Below, in pieces: positions 25,337 to 34,788 of a stretch of DNA of 64,000 bases. The DNA is from Chania fonticola_B (GTDB lineage Bacteria > Pseudomonadota > Gammaproteobacteria > Enterobacterales > Enterobacteriaceae). The notes under the pieces are model-generated. The model was given only the letters and a program-made list of their open reading frames with translations. It did not search any database and was not told the origin of the DNA. The DNA is taken from assembly GCF_048537545.1 (NCBI RefSeq), contig NZ_CP183218.1; one strand, given 5' to 3'. The translations under genes were made by a program, and so were the position numbers. Position 1 is the stretch's first letter; every line of letters starts with the position of its first letter.

Positions 25337-28210
25337 TTATACCGTTTGCGACTCAGCCCTAAGCCGCCGTACCCGTTGACTGTAATAGCCCAGCGACTGC
25401 TCCAGCGTCTCCAGCGTGACCGGTTTCGACAGGCAGTTATCCATCCCGGCCTCAAGACAGCGCTGTTTCTCTTCTGCCAGCGCATTAGCCGTTACGCCAA
25501 TCACCGGGGCAGTGAAATTCAACTGGCGCAGGCAACGTGTCAATTCATAACCATCCATATTCGGCATATTGACGTCAGTCAATACGATATCCACCGCATT
25601 GCGTTCCAGTACGCTGAGCGCATCGACACCATCATTGGCGGTAATCACCTGATAGCCCAACGATGACAGCTGATCGGACAGCAAGCGCCGGTTGATCGGG
25701 TGATCGTCCACCACCAGCAGGCGAATATCCCCGTTGTCGGCACTATTGGCCTTAACTGGTAACGGTAGTTGCACCAACGCCTTATCGCTTTCGGTAACCA
25801 CGCCAAACAACCGGTTCAACAGCAGGATGGCATCCCGTGGCGTGGAGGTACTATGCAGCCAGTAACCCGGGTGCGTTTCCAATGACGGTCCGATGTGCGC
25901 AATGGAGAATTCAATCTGTGCCAACAGCGGGGTATCCACCTGCAAAGGATAATCGCTGAGCAGAACATCCCCTGCTGCGGTTTGCTGCCCCTCATAACGT
26001 AATACCGTGGCGCCGAAGCCGCCAAGGATCGCCTGCAGATAGCTTTCCAGCCGCTGATTACGAATTTGCAGCCACAGGTTTTTGCCCTGCCAGGTATCGC
26101 TGGCCTGCGGCGTCGGGAACTGCGCCCCAAACAGCGGAATGCGAATGGTAAACAGGCTGCCGAGGCCAGGCTCGGACTCCACCGCGATATCACCGTCCAT
26201 CAGGTTGATCAGTTTTTCACAAATCGCCAGCCCAAGCCCAGTGCCCTGGAAATGACGCTGCACCCCGCTGCCAACCTGGAAGAAGGGATCAAACAGGCGC
26301 AGGACCTCTTTTTCTGGAATGCCGACGCCGGTATCGCGAACGCTGAACTCCAGATAGCTGTCACGGGTGCAAACCTGCAGGATAATACAGCCGGTGTCGG
26401 TAAACTTGATGGCGTTATTCAACAGGTTAGACAATACCTGCTGCAAACGCACGGGATCGCCATTGATACGCTCAGGCACACCTTGTTCAATAAAACAGTA
26501 CAAACCGAGCCGCTTTTTCACCACCAGCGGCAAGTAATTGCCCGCAATGTGGGTAATGACTTCCAGGCAAGAAAACTCACGGGGCTCTATCTTCAACTGC
26601 TCCGACTCAATCTTGGAGAAGTCCAGGATATCGCTGATGATCTTCAGCAACAGCCCCGAGGAGTTGTTCATCGCATTGACCAGACGGTCGACCCCTTGCG
26701 GCAACGCCTTGGTCTGCAGCAGATCCAGGTTGCCGATAATCCCGTACAGCGGCGTGCGCAGCTCATGACTGACGGTGGCCAGGAACATCGATTTGGACTG
26801 GCTGGCCTGCTCCGCCGCCGCGGCCATTTCCTGCAGCGACTCTTCCATTTTGACGCGGGCACTAACGTCAACCAGCACGCAGATAGCCACATCCTCATTG
26901 CGGTAACGGGAATGCACAAAGCTGATTTGCAGATTGTTGTTATTACTGGTCATCACATCTACAAAGTTGACCTGCTGTTCGCAGATAATGCGTGTAATAC
27001 GATCCCGATCCTCGTTGGTCAACAGGTTGATATAGTTATGCGCCAGTTCATTACTCAGGATGTTGGTACCATCGCTGATGCGCAGAATGCAGATACCCAC
27101 CGGTGCCGAAGCCACGATTTTGCGGTTGAACTGTTCATGCTCCTCCAACCGGAAGGCATTCTCTTCCGCTGGCAGGAACATTTTGCGCTCGAACAACCAC
27201 GCCAGGCTGAACAACACCACGGCCGACAGCAGGTTAAGCAGCACCGCATTGAGGATCAGTACCTTGAAACGCTCCACCACGCTCTTCACCGGCAATGAAT
27301 ACACGATGCTGAGCGACGAAGGCGGCAGCGCCTTCTTCATGATCAGATCCTGGTAACTGTCGACATAGCCAAAATAAGTGTGTTCCTGCGGATAAACATT
27401 GAGCGAAGAGGCATAGCGATCGCCATTGGCCAGTCGCAGCACCGATTCGTTGTTCTCATCCAGCAGATTAACCCCCACCGGCAAGTTGCTGGTGGTGACA
27501 AAGTCTTCCAGGCGGATCGTCTGTTCAATTCCCAGCAGCGCTTCCAGTTTGTTGCCGACATAGACCGGCGTCATTACATACAGGTAACCTACATCAGGCC
27601 GCTGCTGGCTGGGGCTGATCCAGTAAAGGTTATTGTCTTTCTCCGCGCTGTTGGCGGCGTTACGGTATTTAAGGATGCGCTCATGCAGCGCCTTGAGCAC
27701 GTTTTGCCGATCGGTGATGCCGTTACTGCTACCGAATTCGGTCATGCACAGGCTGTCACTGCCGATAAAAAACACCCGGTTCAGATCATAGGCCGCGACA
27801 AAGTTTTCTTTCCAGTATTGGATCAGACTGTTTAACGAGGTGATCGAGTCACGGTAGTTGGAGTTCAGCGCGCAGTTGGATTCCGGGTACAGCGGCTTCA
27901 TCTCCGGTTGGCTGTCTTTGCCATTCATCATGCCGGTGAACAGCTCGAGGCTCCCTACCGTGCCGTTGAGGCGGTTTTCCGCCATGTATTTGATGTCGCG
28001 GATGATATCCGCCGAGTGGCGAATGTAGCCCTGAGCCTGGTCAAAGTTGAGATTATATTCCTGCCTGATATCGGATTCTTTCTCATGCACGATATCCAGG
28101 ATATAAAACGTGGTCAGCAGTGCACCCAGCGACCACAGCATGAACGCCAGTACCCGAAACAGATAGCGGGAAATTTTTAACGTGGTACGGAAAGAGGCTA
28201 AGTATTTCAA
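25337..28210 (-). CDS. rcsC: Rcs hybrid sensor kinase RcsC
   Basis: 957 aa from a TTG at 28210. The E. coli protein begins MKYLASFRTTLK and the same sequence here is encoded right from this TTG; the 33 residues before it in the longer frame have no counterpart. Two membrane helices flank a periplasmic domain. Autokinase H-box TVSHELRTPLYG has His482, the N, G1 and G2 boxes follow (LLNNAIKFTD, DTGVGIPEKE, GTGLGLAICE), and the C-terminal receiver has Asp879 in LTDVNMPNMDGYEL. RcsC starts and reverses the relay to RcsD and RcsB. Confidence 0.95.
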   Translation of the reverse strand: MKYLASFRTTLKISRYLFRVLAFMLWSLGALLTTFYILDIVHEKESDIRQEYNLNFDQAQGYIRHSADIIRDIKYMAENRLNGTVGSLELFTGMMNGKDSQPEMKPLYPESNCALNSNYRDSITSLNSLIQYWKENFVAAYDLNRVFFIGSDSLCMTEFGSSNGITDRQNVLKALHERILKYRNAANSAEKDNNLYWISPSQQRPDVGYLYVMTPVYVGNKLEALLGIEQTIRLEDFVTTSNLPVGVNLLDENNESVLRLANGDRYASSLNVYPQEHTYFGYVDSYQDLIMKKALPPSSLSIVYSLPVKSVVERFKVLILNAVLLNLLSAVVLFSLAWLFERKMFLPAEENAFRLEEHEQFNRKIVASAPVGICILRISDGTNILSNELAHNYINLLTNEDRDRITRIICEQQVNFVDVMTSNNNNLQISFVHSRYRNEDVAICVLVDVSARVKMEESLQEMAAAAEQASQSKSMFLATVSHELRTPLYGIIGNLDLLQTKALPQGVDRLVNAMNNSSGLLLKIISDILDFSKIESEQLKIEPREFSCLEVITHIAGNYLPLVVKKRLGLYCFIEQGVPERINGDPVRLQQVLSNLLNNAIKFTDTGCIILQVCTRDSYLEFSVRDTGVGIPEKEVLRLFDPFFQVGSGVQRHFQGTGLGLAICEKLINLMDGDIAVESEPGLGSLFTIRIPLFGAQFPTPQASDTWQGKNLWLQIRNQRLESYLQAILGGFGATVLRYEGQQTAAGDVLLSDYPLQVDTPLLAQIEFSIAHIGPSLETHPGYWLHSTSTPRDAILLLNRLFGVVTESDKALVQLPLPVKANSADNGDIRLLVVDDHPINRRLLSDQLSSLGYQVITANDGVDALSVLERNAVDIVLTDVNMPNMDGYELTRCLRQLNFTAPVIGVTANALAEEKQRCLEAGMDNCLSKPVTLETLEQSLGYYSQRVRRLRAESQTV

Positions 28211-28312
28211 GCAGGTACCATGCCAGTGTAAGGGGTGACGAGCATAATCATAGCAAAACAACGATCCCGTGCAGCATCGACAAGTGATTGCAGCAATTAA
28301 ACCATACAACTG

Positions 28313-28346
28313 AAAAAGGGCCTAGCATCGCTGCCAAGCCCTTTTT
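28313..28346. terminator. Terminator downstream of gyrA
   Basis: AAAAAGGGC ... GCCCTTTTT with a 16-base loop, 36 bases after the gyrA stop. On the minus strand the stem ends in TTTTT, as for an intrinsic terminator. Confidence 0.7.
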
Positions 28347-28381
28347 GAACCACCCAGATTATACGGCCAAGGCCGTGCTAT

Positions 28382-31033
28382 TTAGGCGTTCTCGTCATCC
28401 ATATCGTCTACGGCGCCGGTATCATCATCACCCTCATCGAGTGGTGTGGTATCTTCTTCCGCTTCTTCTGCGCCCGGTTCAAGGCTATCAAGCTCTTCAT
28501 CTTCAACCGGTTCAGCAACGCGCTGCAGGCCGACAACGTTCTCGTCTTCCGCAGTACGGATCAGGGTGACACCCTGGGTGTTACGGCCAACCACGCTGAC
28601 TTCCGCGACACGGGTACGCACCAGCGTGCCTGCATCGGTGATCATCATGATTTGATCGGTAGTTTCTACCTGTACAGCCCCAACAACCTGACCATTACGC
28701 TCGCTGACCTTAATGGAGATAACCCCTTGGGTCGCGCGCGATTTGGTCGGGTATTCCGTTACCGCGGTACGCTTGCCGTAGCCGTTCTGCGTCACGGTCA
28801 GGATATCGCCTTCACCACGAGGAATAATCAGCGAAACTACGCGATCGCCTTCACCGAGGTTGATACCGCGAACGCCGGTAGCGGTACGGCCCATTGAACG
28901 AACCTGCCCTTCTGGGAAGCGGACCACTTTACCGTTGGCGGAGAACAGCATCACTTCGTTGCTGCCGTCGGTCAGGTCAACACCAATCAGCTCGTCACCC
29001 TCGTTGAGGTTAACGGCGATGATGCCTGCGCTGCGCGGGCGGCTGAACTCGGTTAATGCGGTTTTCTTCACGGTACCGCTAGCGGTAGCCATGAATACAT
29101 GGCGGCCTTCTTCGTATTCACGTACCGGTAGAATGGCGGTGATACGTTCGTTGGCTTCCAGCGGCAACAGGTTGACGATCGGCCGGCCACGAGCACCACG
29201 GCTGGCTTCAGGCAGTTGATACACCTTCATCCAGTACAGGCGACCACGGCTGGAGAAGCACAGGATCGTGTCGTGGGTGTTGGCCACCAGCAGACGATCG
29301 ATAAAGTCTTCTTCTTTGATACGGGCGGCTGACTTGCCTTTACCACCGCGACGCTGCGCTTCATAGTCGGTCAGAGGCTGATACTTCACGTAGCCCTGAT
29401 GCGACAATGTCACGACTACATCTTCCTGGTTGATCAGGTCTTCGATGTTGATATCAGACGTGTTGGCGGTAATTTCGGTACGGCGTGCGTCGCCGAACTG
29501 ATCGCGCATGGCCACCAGTTCTTCACGGATCACTTCCATCAAGCGGTCTGGGTTTTCCAGAATAAAGATCAGCTCAGCGATGAGGTTCAGCAGCTCTTTA
29601 TACTCGTCCAGCAGCTTCTCGTGCTCCAGGCCGGTCAGTTTCTGCAAGCGCAGATCCAGGATCGCCTGAGCCTGTTGCTCGGTCAGGTAATATTTGCCGT
29701 CACGGATGCCAAACTCTGGCTCCAGCCACTCTGGGCGTGCAGCGTTGTCACCGGCACGTTCCAGCATCGCCCCGACGTTACCCAGATCCCAAGGCTGCGC
29801 GATTAACGCAATCTTCGCTTCTGCCGGAGTCGGCGCACGGCGGATCAGTTCGATAATCGGGTCGATGTTGGCCAAGGCAATGGCTAACGCTTCCAGGATA
29901 TGGGCGCGATCGCGGGCTTTACGCAGTTCGAAAATGGTACGGCGGGTCACCACTTCACGGCGGTGGCGCACAAATGCACGCAAAATATCTTTCAGGTTCA
30001 GCAACTTTGGCTGGCCCTGATGCAGTGCCACCATGTTGATACCGAAGGTGACCTGTAGCTGAGTCAGCGAATACAGGTTATTCAGCACCACTTCACCCAC
30101 GGCGTCACGTTTGACTTCAATCACGATGCGCATGCCGTCTTTATCAGACTCGTCACGCAGCGCGCTGATGCCTTCAACGCGTTTCTCTTTCACCAACTCG
30201 GCAATTTTCTCGATCAGGCGCGCTTTGTTCACCTGATAAGGAATTTCATGCACGATGATGGTTTCGCGGCCGGTTTTAGCGTCCGCCTCTACCTCGGCAC
30301 GGGCGCGGAGATACACTTTGCCACGGCCGGTACGGTAGGCTTCTTCAATACCACGACGGCCATTGATGATCGCCGCCGTCGGGAAGTCCGGGCCTGGGAT
30401 GTGTTCCATCAGCCCTTCAATGCTGATGTTTTCATCCTCGATATAGGCCAGACAGCCATTAATAACTTCAGACAGGTTATGCGGCGGAATGTTGGTCGCC
30501 ATGCCCACGGCGATACCGGACGAGCCGTTGACCAGCAGGTTCGGGATCTTGGTTGGCATAACGGCCGGGATCTGCTCGGTACCGTCATAGTTTGGCACGA
30601 AGTCGACGGTCTCTTTTTCCAGATCCGCCAGCAGTTCGTGGGCGATTTTCGACATGCGCACTTCGGTATAACGCATTGCTGCGGCGGAGTCGCCGTCCAC
30701 AGAACCGAAGTTACCCTGGCCGTCCACCAACATGTAACGCAACGAAAACGGTTGGGCCATACGGACGATCGTGTCATACACCGCGCTGTCACCATGCGGG
30801 TGATACTTACCGATCACGTCCCCAACGACACGGGCCGATTTCTTGTAGGGTTTATTCCAGTCGTTACCCAGTACATTCATCGCGTACAGAACGCGGCGGT
30901 GCACCGGCTTCAGTCCATCACGAACATCTGGCAACGCACGGCCGACAATAACCGACATCGCGTAATCCAGATACGAGCTTTTCAGCTCTTCTTCGATATT
31001 TACCGGTGTGATTTCTCTGGCAAGGTCGCTCAT
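28382..31033 (-). CDS. gyrA: DNA gyrase subunit A
   Basis: 883 aa from the ATG at 31033 (MSDLAREITPVNIEEE); six extra residues in the longer frame are not part of the enteric protein. Catalytic Tyr122 is in AAAMRYTEVR. The quinolone-resistance region GKYHPHGDSAVYDTI carries Ser83 and Asp87, the sensitive-type residues. Beta-pinwheel repeats with the GyrA box QRRGGKG follow, and an acidic tail ends the protein. With GyrB it introduces negative supercoils. It is divergent from ubiG, as in E. coli. Confidence 0.98.
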   Translation of the reverse strand: MSDLAREITPVNIEEELKSSYLDYAMSVIVGRALPDVRDGLKPVHRRVLYAMNVLGNDWNKPYKKSARVVGDVIGKYHPHGDSAVYDTIVRMAQPFSLRYMLVDGQGNFGSVDGDSAAAMRYTEVRMSKIAHELLADLEKETVDFVPNYDGTEQIPAVMPTKIPNLLVNGSSGIAVGMATNIPPHNLSEVINGCLAYIEDENISIEGLMEHIPGPDFPTAAIINGRRGIEEAYRTGRGKVYLRARAEVEADAKTGRETIIVHEIPYQVNKARLIEKIAELVKEKRVEGISALRDESDKDGMRIVIEVKRDAVGEVVLNNLYSLTQLQVTFGINMVALHQGQPKLLNLKDILRAFVRHRREVVTRRTIFELRKARDRAHILEALAIALANIDPIIELIRRAPTPAEAKIALIAQPWDLGNVGAMLERAGDNAARPEWLEPEFGIRDGKYYLTEQQAQAILDLRLQKLTGLEHEKLLDEYKELLNLIAELIFILENPDRLMEVIREELVAMRDQFGDARRTEITANTSDINIEDLINQEDVVVTLSHQGYVKYQPLTDYEAQRRGGKGKSAARIKEEDFIDRLLVANTHDTILCFSSRGRLYWMKVYQLPEASRGARGRPIVNLLPLEANERITAILPVREYEEGRHVFMATASGTVKKTALTEFSRPRSAGIIAVNLNEGDELIGVDLTDGSNEVMLFSANGKVVRFPEGQVRSMGRTATGVRGINLGEGDRVVSLIIPRGEGDILTVTQNGYGKRTAVTEYPTKSRATQGVISIKVSERNGQVVGAVQVETTDQIMMITDAGTLVRTRVAEVSVVGRNTQGVTLIRTAEDENVVGLQRVAEPVEDEELDSLEPGAEEAEEDTTPLDEGDDDTGAVDDMDDENA

Positions 31034-31270
31034 GGAGCTGCTATCCCTCATACTGAATGATTCATCTGCCTTGGCGTAGTGCCAAAGGTGTAAAACTATA
31101 TCACAAAGCGCGCTTTACGGGGAAATTACCGGCGCTGTTTCGCTGAAATGTGCTGCCCTGCGGGCGAAAATTACCTCGATAACACTTGCCTCGATAACAA
31201 CAGCGCTGCGCCAAGCGTGCCGGAACATGTATAATCTGCATCATAAGAGAACCAGGAGCTAATAACGCCC

Positions 31271-31996
31271 ATGAATGCTGAATCATCCCGTCACGCGCCT
31301 AACGTTGATCACCAGGAAATCGCCAAATTTGAAGCTGTCGCCTCGCGCTGGTGGGATCTGGAAGGTGAGTTCAAGCCGCTGCATCGGATCAATCCGCTGC
31401 GTCTGAATTATATCATGCAGCGCGCAGGAGGCATTTTTGACAAACAAGTGCTCGACGTTGGCTGCGGCGGCGGCATTCTGGCAGAGAGCATGGCACGTGA
31501 AGGTGCGTTAGTGACCGGGCTGGATATGGGGGCAGAACCACTCCAGGTGGCGCGACTGCATGCGCTGGAAAGCGGTATGCAGGTGACCTACGTGCAAGAA
31601 ACGGTAGAAAGCCATGCGCAAGCTCATCCACAACAGTATGACATCGTCACCTGTATGGAGATGCTCGAGCACGTCCCTGACCCGGCCTCCGTCGTGCGCG
31701 CCTGTGCACACCTGGTCAAACCAGGCGGCCATGTGTTTTTCTCCACCATCAACCGCAATACCAAAGCCTGGCTGATGGCGGTCATCGGCGCTGAATACGT
31801 GCTCAAGATGGTGCCACAGGGCACCCATGATCATAAGAAGTTCATCCGCCCTTCTGAACTGATCGGTTGGGTCGACGGCACCGAGCTGCGTGAAAAACAT
31901 ATCATCGGCCTGCATTACAACCCGATCACCGACCATTTCAAGCTGGGCCGCAACGTTGATGTGAACTACATGGTGCATACCCAGCACCAGGGTTGA
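31271..31996 (+). CDS. ubiG: Ubiquinone biosynthesis O-methyltransferase UbiG
   Basis: 241 aa. SAM-binding motif I VLDVGCGGGILAESMAREGA, with DMGAEPLQVARLHALESG after it and the post-motif VTCMEMLEHVPDP. UbiG performs both O-methylations of the ubiquinone ring (2-polyprenyl-6-hydroxyphenol and 3-demethylubiquinol). AGGAG precedes the ATG by 12 bases. It stands alone, divergent from gyrA and upstream of nrdA, the standard enteric arrangement. Confidence 0.97.
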   Translation: MNAESSRHAPNVDHQEIAKFEAVASRWWDLEGEFKPLHRINPLRLNYIMQRAGGIFDKQVLDVGCGGGILAESMAREGALVTGLDMGAEPLQVARLHALESGMQVTYVQETVESHAQAHPQQYDIVTCMEMLEHVPDPASVVRACAHLVKPGGHVFFSTINRNTKAWLMAVIGAEYVLKMVPQGTHDHKKFIRPSELIGWVDGTELREKHIIGLHYNPITDHFKLGRNVDVNYMVHTQHQG

Positions 31997-32273
31997 AACT
32001 GCCGAAACGTACCGGGGGCGATGTTTCCGCCGCCGGTGCAACTAAGCGTATAAGATAAATACCTATTTATCCGTTCTCGATCAAAAAAGCCGATCTAAAC
32101 CATTTTTAAGAATATAAAAGCAGATCAATATGCGGTTTTTTTCTAACGTTTAATAAAGCGGCAAACGATCGGGGTTTTCACAAAATCAGCAAAATCTCAT
32201 CGTGCTTATTGACAACCTTGCCACCCCAGATAGGGCGCGCACTAGGAACAATTGGTAACATTTCACCCCCAAG

Positions 32274-32282
32274 TTATCCACA
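32274..32282 (+). promoter_or_regulatory. DnaA box TTATCCACA
   Basis: An exact match to the high-affinity DnaA box, 147 bases upstream of the nrdA start. DnaA links nucleotide reductase expression to replication in E. coli. Confidence 0.75.
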
Positions 32283-32321
32283 AGATCGGCAGGTTTTGTT
32301 CACTTGCAAACCCACCGTTTT

Positions 32322-32368
32322 ATCACTATCTTGTTACCTCACCGACATACACCCCCTATATATAGTGT
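32322..32368. promoter_or_regulatory. Pair of NrdR boxes
   Basis: The downstream box is CCCTATATATAGTGT (about 32353-32368) and the upstream box is ATCACTATCTTGTTAC (32322-32337). Their centres are about 31 bases apart, three helical turns, which is the published NrdR spacing. The upstream copy is weaker. NrdR is the ATP/dATP-sensing repressor of reductase genes. Confidence 0.65.
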
Positions 32369-32428
32369 TTACATACTGAGCAGAGCGACTACACTTTCTG
32401 CTTAGGGGAATCTCACGGACAGGTAAAA

Positions 32429-34717
32429 ATGAACCAAAGCCTACTTGTAACTAAACGCGATGGCAGTAAAGAGCGCATCAACCTCGACAAAATCCACCGA
32501 GTCATCGACTGGGCCGCGGAAGGTTTAAACAACGTCTCGGTCTCTCAAGTAGAGTTACGTTCACATATTCAGTTTTATGACGGCATCAAAACCGCCGATA
32601 TTCATGAAACCATCATCAAGGCTGCAGCCGATCTGATCTCCCGTGACGCACCGGACTATCAGTATCTGGCCGCTCGCCTCGCCATCTTCCATCTGCGTAA
32701 AAAAGCTTACGGTCAGTTTGAGCCGCCGAAGCTGCTCGACCACGTTGCACGCATGGTGGAAATGGGCAAATACGATAAACATCTGCTGGAAGACTACACC
32801 ACTGAAGAGTTCGAGCAGATGGACTCCTTTATCGATCACTGGCGTGATATGAACTTCTCCTACGCTGCCGTGAAGCAGTTGGAAGGGAAATATCTGGTGC
32901 AGAACCGCGTTAGCGGCGAGATCTACGAGAGCGCCCAGTTCCTGTATATCCTGGTTGCCGCGTGCCTGTTCTCCAACTATCCGCGCGCCACCCGTCTGGA
33001 CTACGTAAAACGTTTCTATGACGCGATCTCCACCTTCAAGATTTCACTGCCTACGCCGATCATGTCTGGCGTGCGCACCCCAACCCGCCAATTCAGCTCT
33101 TGCGTGCTGATCGAGTGTGGTGACAGCCTGGATTCCATTAACGCCACCTCCAGCGCCATTGTGAAATACGTTTCACAGCGTGCCGGTATCGGTATCAATG
33201 CTGGCCGTATCCGTGCCTTGGGTAGCCCAATTCGTGGCGGTGAAGCCTTCCACACCGGCTGTATCCCGTTCTACAAGCACTTCCAGACCGCAGTAAAATC
33301 CTGCTCTCAGGGCGGTGTGCGTGGTGGTGCAGCAACGCTGTTCTACCCAATGTGGCATCTGGAGGTGGAAAGCCTGCTGGTGCTGAAAAACAACCGTGGG
33401 GTTGAAGGCAACCGCGTCCGTCACATGGACTACGGCGTACAGCTCAACCGCCTGATGTATCAGCGTCTGATCAAGAATGAAGACATCACCCTGTTCAGCC
33501 CGTCTGACGTCCCAGGGCTGTACGACGCGTTCTTCGCCGATCAGGACGAGTTCGAACGTCTGTACACCCTGTATGAGAAAGACAGTAGCATTCGCCAGCA
33601 GCGCGTGAGAGCGGTAGAGCTGTTCTCACTGATGATGCAGGAACGTGCTTCTACTGGCCGTATCTACATCCAGAACGTCGACCACTGCAACACCCACAGC
33701 CCGTTCGATCCGCAGATCGCCCCGGTACGCCAGTCAAACCTGTGCCTGGAAATCGCTTTGCCGACCAAACCGCTGGATGACGTTAACGACGAAAACGGTG
33801 AAATCGCGCTGTGTACGCTGTCAGCCTTCAACCTGGGTGCGATTGAGAGCCTGGACGATCTGGAAGAGCTGGCTACGCTAGCCGTGCGTGCGCTCGACGC
33901 CCTGCTGGATTATCAAGATTACCCTATCAAAGCCGCTCACCGTGGCGCGATGGGCCGCCGTACTCTGGGTATCGGTGTGATCAACTTCGCCTATTACCTG
34001 GCGAAGAACGGCGTACGTTATTCCGACGGCAGCGCCAACAACCTGACCCACAGAACCTTCGAAGCGATCCAGTACTACCTGCTGAAAGCCTCGAACCGTC
34101 TGGCTCAGGAGCAAGGGGCTTGCCCGTGGTTCAATGAAACCACCTATGCGCAAGGCATCCTGCCAATCGATACTTACAAGAAAGATTTAGACGCGATCTG
34201 TAGCGAACCGCTGCATTACGACTGGGAAACGTTGCGTAAAGAGATCAAAGAGACCGGCCTGCGCAACTCAACGCTGTCTGCCTTGATGCCGTCGGAAACC
34301 TCGTCGCAGATCTCCAATGCCACCAACGGCATTGAGCCACCACGCGGCCACATCAGTATCAAAGCGTCCAAAGACGGTATTCTGCGCCAGGTCGTTCCTG
34401 AGTATGAACGTCTGAAAAATGACTACGAACTGCTGTGGGAATTACCGAATAACGACGGTTACCTGCAACTGGTTGGCCTGATGCAGAAATTTATCGATCA
34501 GTCGATCTCGGCGAACACCAACTATGACCCAACCCGTTTCCCGGGTGGCAAGGTGCCGATGAAGCAGCTGTTGAAAGATCTGCTCACCACCTACAAGTTT
34601 GGTGTCAAAACGCTGTATTATCAGAACACCCGCGACGGTGCAGATGATATCCAGGAAGACATGCAGCCTGCTCAGGGCGGCGATGACGACTGTGAAGGCG
34701 GCGCCTGCAAGATCTAA
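32429..34717 (+). CDS. nrdA: Class Ia ribonucleotide reductase, alpha subunit
   Basis: 762 aa. An N-terminal ATP-cone (LVTKRDGSKERINLDKIHRV) is the dATP activity site. Active-site NLCLEIALP carries the Asn-Cys-Glu triad, ALCTLSAFNLG the paired catalytic Cys, and LYYQNTRDG the two radical-transfer tyrosines. The C-terminal tail DCEGGACKI has the swinging cysteine pair. It reduces ribonucleoside diphosphates. It forms an operon with nrdB and yfaE. Confidence 0.98.
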   Translation: MNQSLLVTKRDGSKERINLDKIHRVIDWAAEGLNNVSVSQVELRSHIQFYDGIKTADIHETIIKAAADLISRDAPDYQYLAARLAIFHLRKKAYGQFEPPKLLDHVARMVEMGKYDKHLLEDYTTEEFEQMDSFIDHWRDMNFSYAAVKQLEGKYLVQNRVSGEIYESAQFLYILVAACLFSNYPRATRLDYVKRFYDAISTFKISLPTPIMSGVRTPTRQFSSCVLIECGDSLDSINATSSAIVKYVSQRAGIGINAGRIRALGSPIRGGEAFHTGCIPFYKHFQTAVKSCSQGGVRGGAATLFYPMWHLEVESLLVLKNNRGVEGNRVRHMDYGVQLNRLMYQRLIKNEDITLFSPSDVPGLYDAFFADQDEFERLYTLYEKDSSIRQQRVRAVELFSLMMQERASTGRIYIQNVDHCNTHSPFDPQIAPVRQSNLCLEIALPTKPLDDVNDENGEIALCTLSAFNLGAIESLDDLEELATLAVRALDALLDYQDYPIKAAHRGAMGRRTLGIGVINFAYYLAKNGVRYSDGSANNLTHRTFEAIQYYLLKASNRLAQEQGACPWFNETTYAQGILPIDTYKKDLDAICSEPLHYDWETLRKEIKETGLRNSTLSALMPSETSSQISNATNGIEPPRGHISIKASKDGILRQVVPEYERLKNDYELLWELPNNDGYLQLVGLMQKFIDQSISANTNYDPTRFPGGKVPMKQLLKDLLTTYKFGVKTLYYQNTRDGADDIQEDMQPAQGGDDDCEGGACKI

Positions 34718-34730
34718 CGTTTGACACAGC

Positions 34731-34751
34731 GGGCCGGAACTCTTCCGGCCC
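34731..34751 (+). terminator. Hairpin in the nrdA-nrdB gap
   Basis: GGGCCGGAA, loop CTC, TTCCGGCCC: a perfect nine-base stem 14 bases after the nrdA stop, followed by CTTTAATTTTC. It is probably a leaky terminator or mRNA-stability element that adjusts nrdA to nrdB levels. Confidence 0.5.
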
Positions 34752-34788
34752 CTTTAATTTTCAGCCCGGCACTAATGGATCCAAGCTC

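Larger units (their letters stand above)
31997..32428 (+). promoter_or_regulatory. nrdA control region
   Basis: 432 bases between ubiG and nrdA. It contains a perfect DnaA box (32274-32282), two NrdR-like boxes (32322-32368) and AT-rich runs. E. coli nrdAB is likewise controlled by DnaA and NrdR. No gene is seen. Confidence 0.75.

Noticed and set aside
26066..27298. 410-residue open frame on the plus strand
   Set aside because: It lies entirely antisense to rcsC, is rich in Gln/His/Arg as expected of a reversed GC-biased gene, and has no recognisable domain.
30248..31060. 270-residue open frame on the plus strand
   Set aside because: Antisense shadow of gyrA, which is fully conserved on the other strand.
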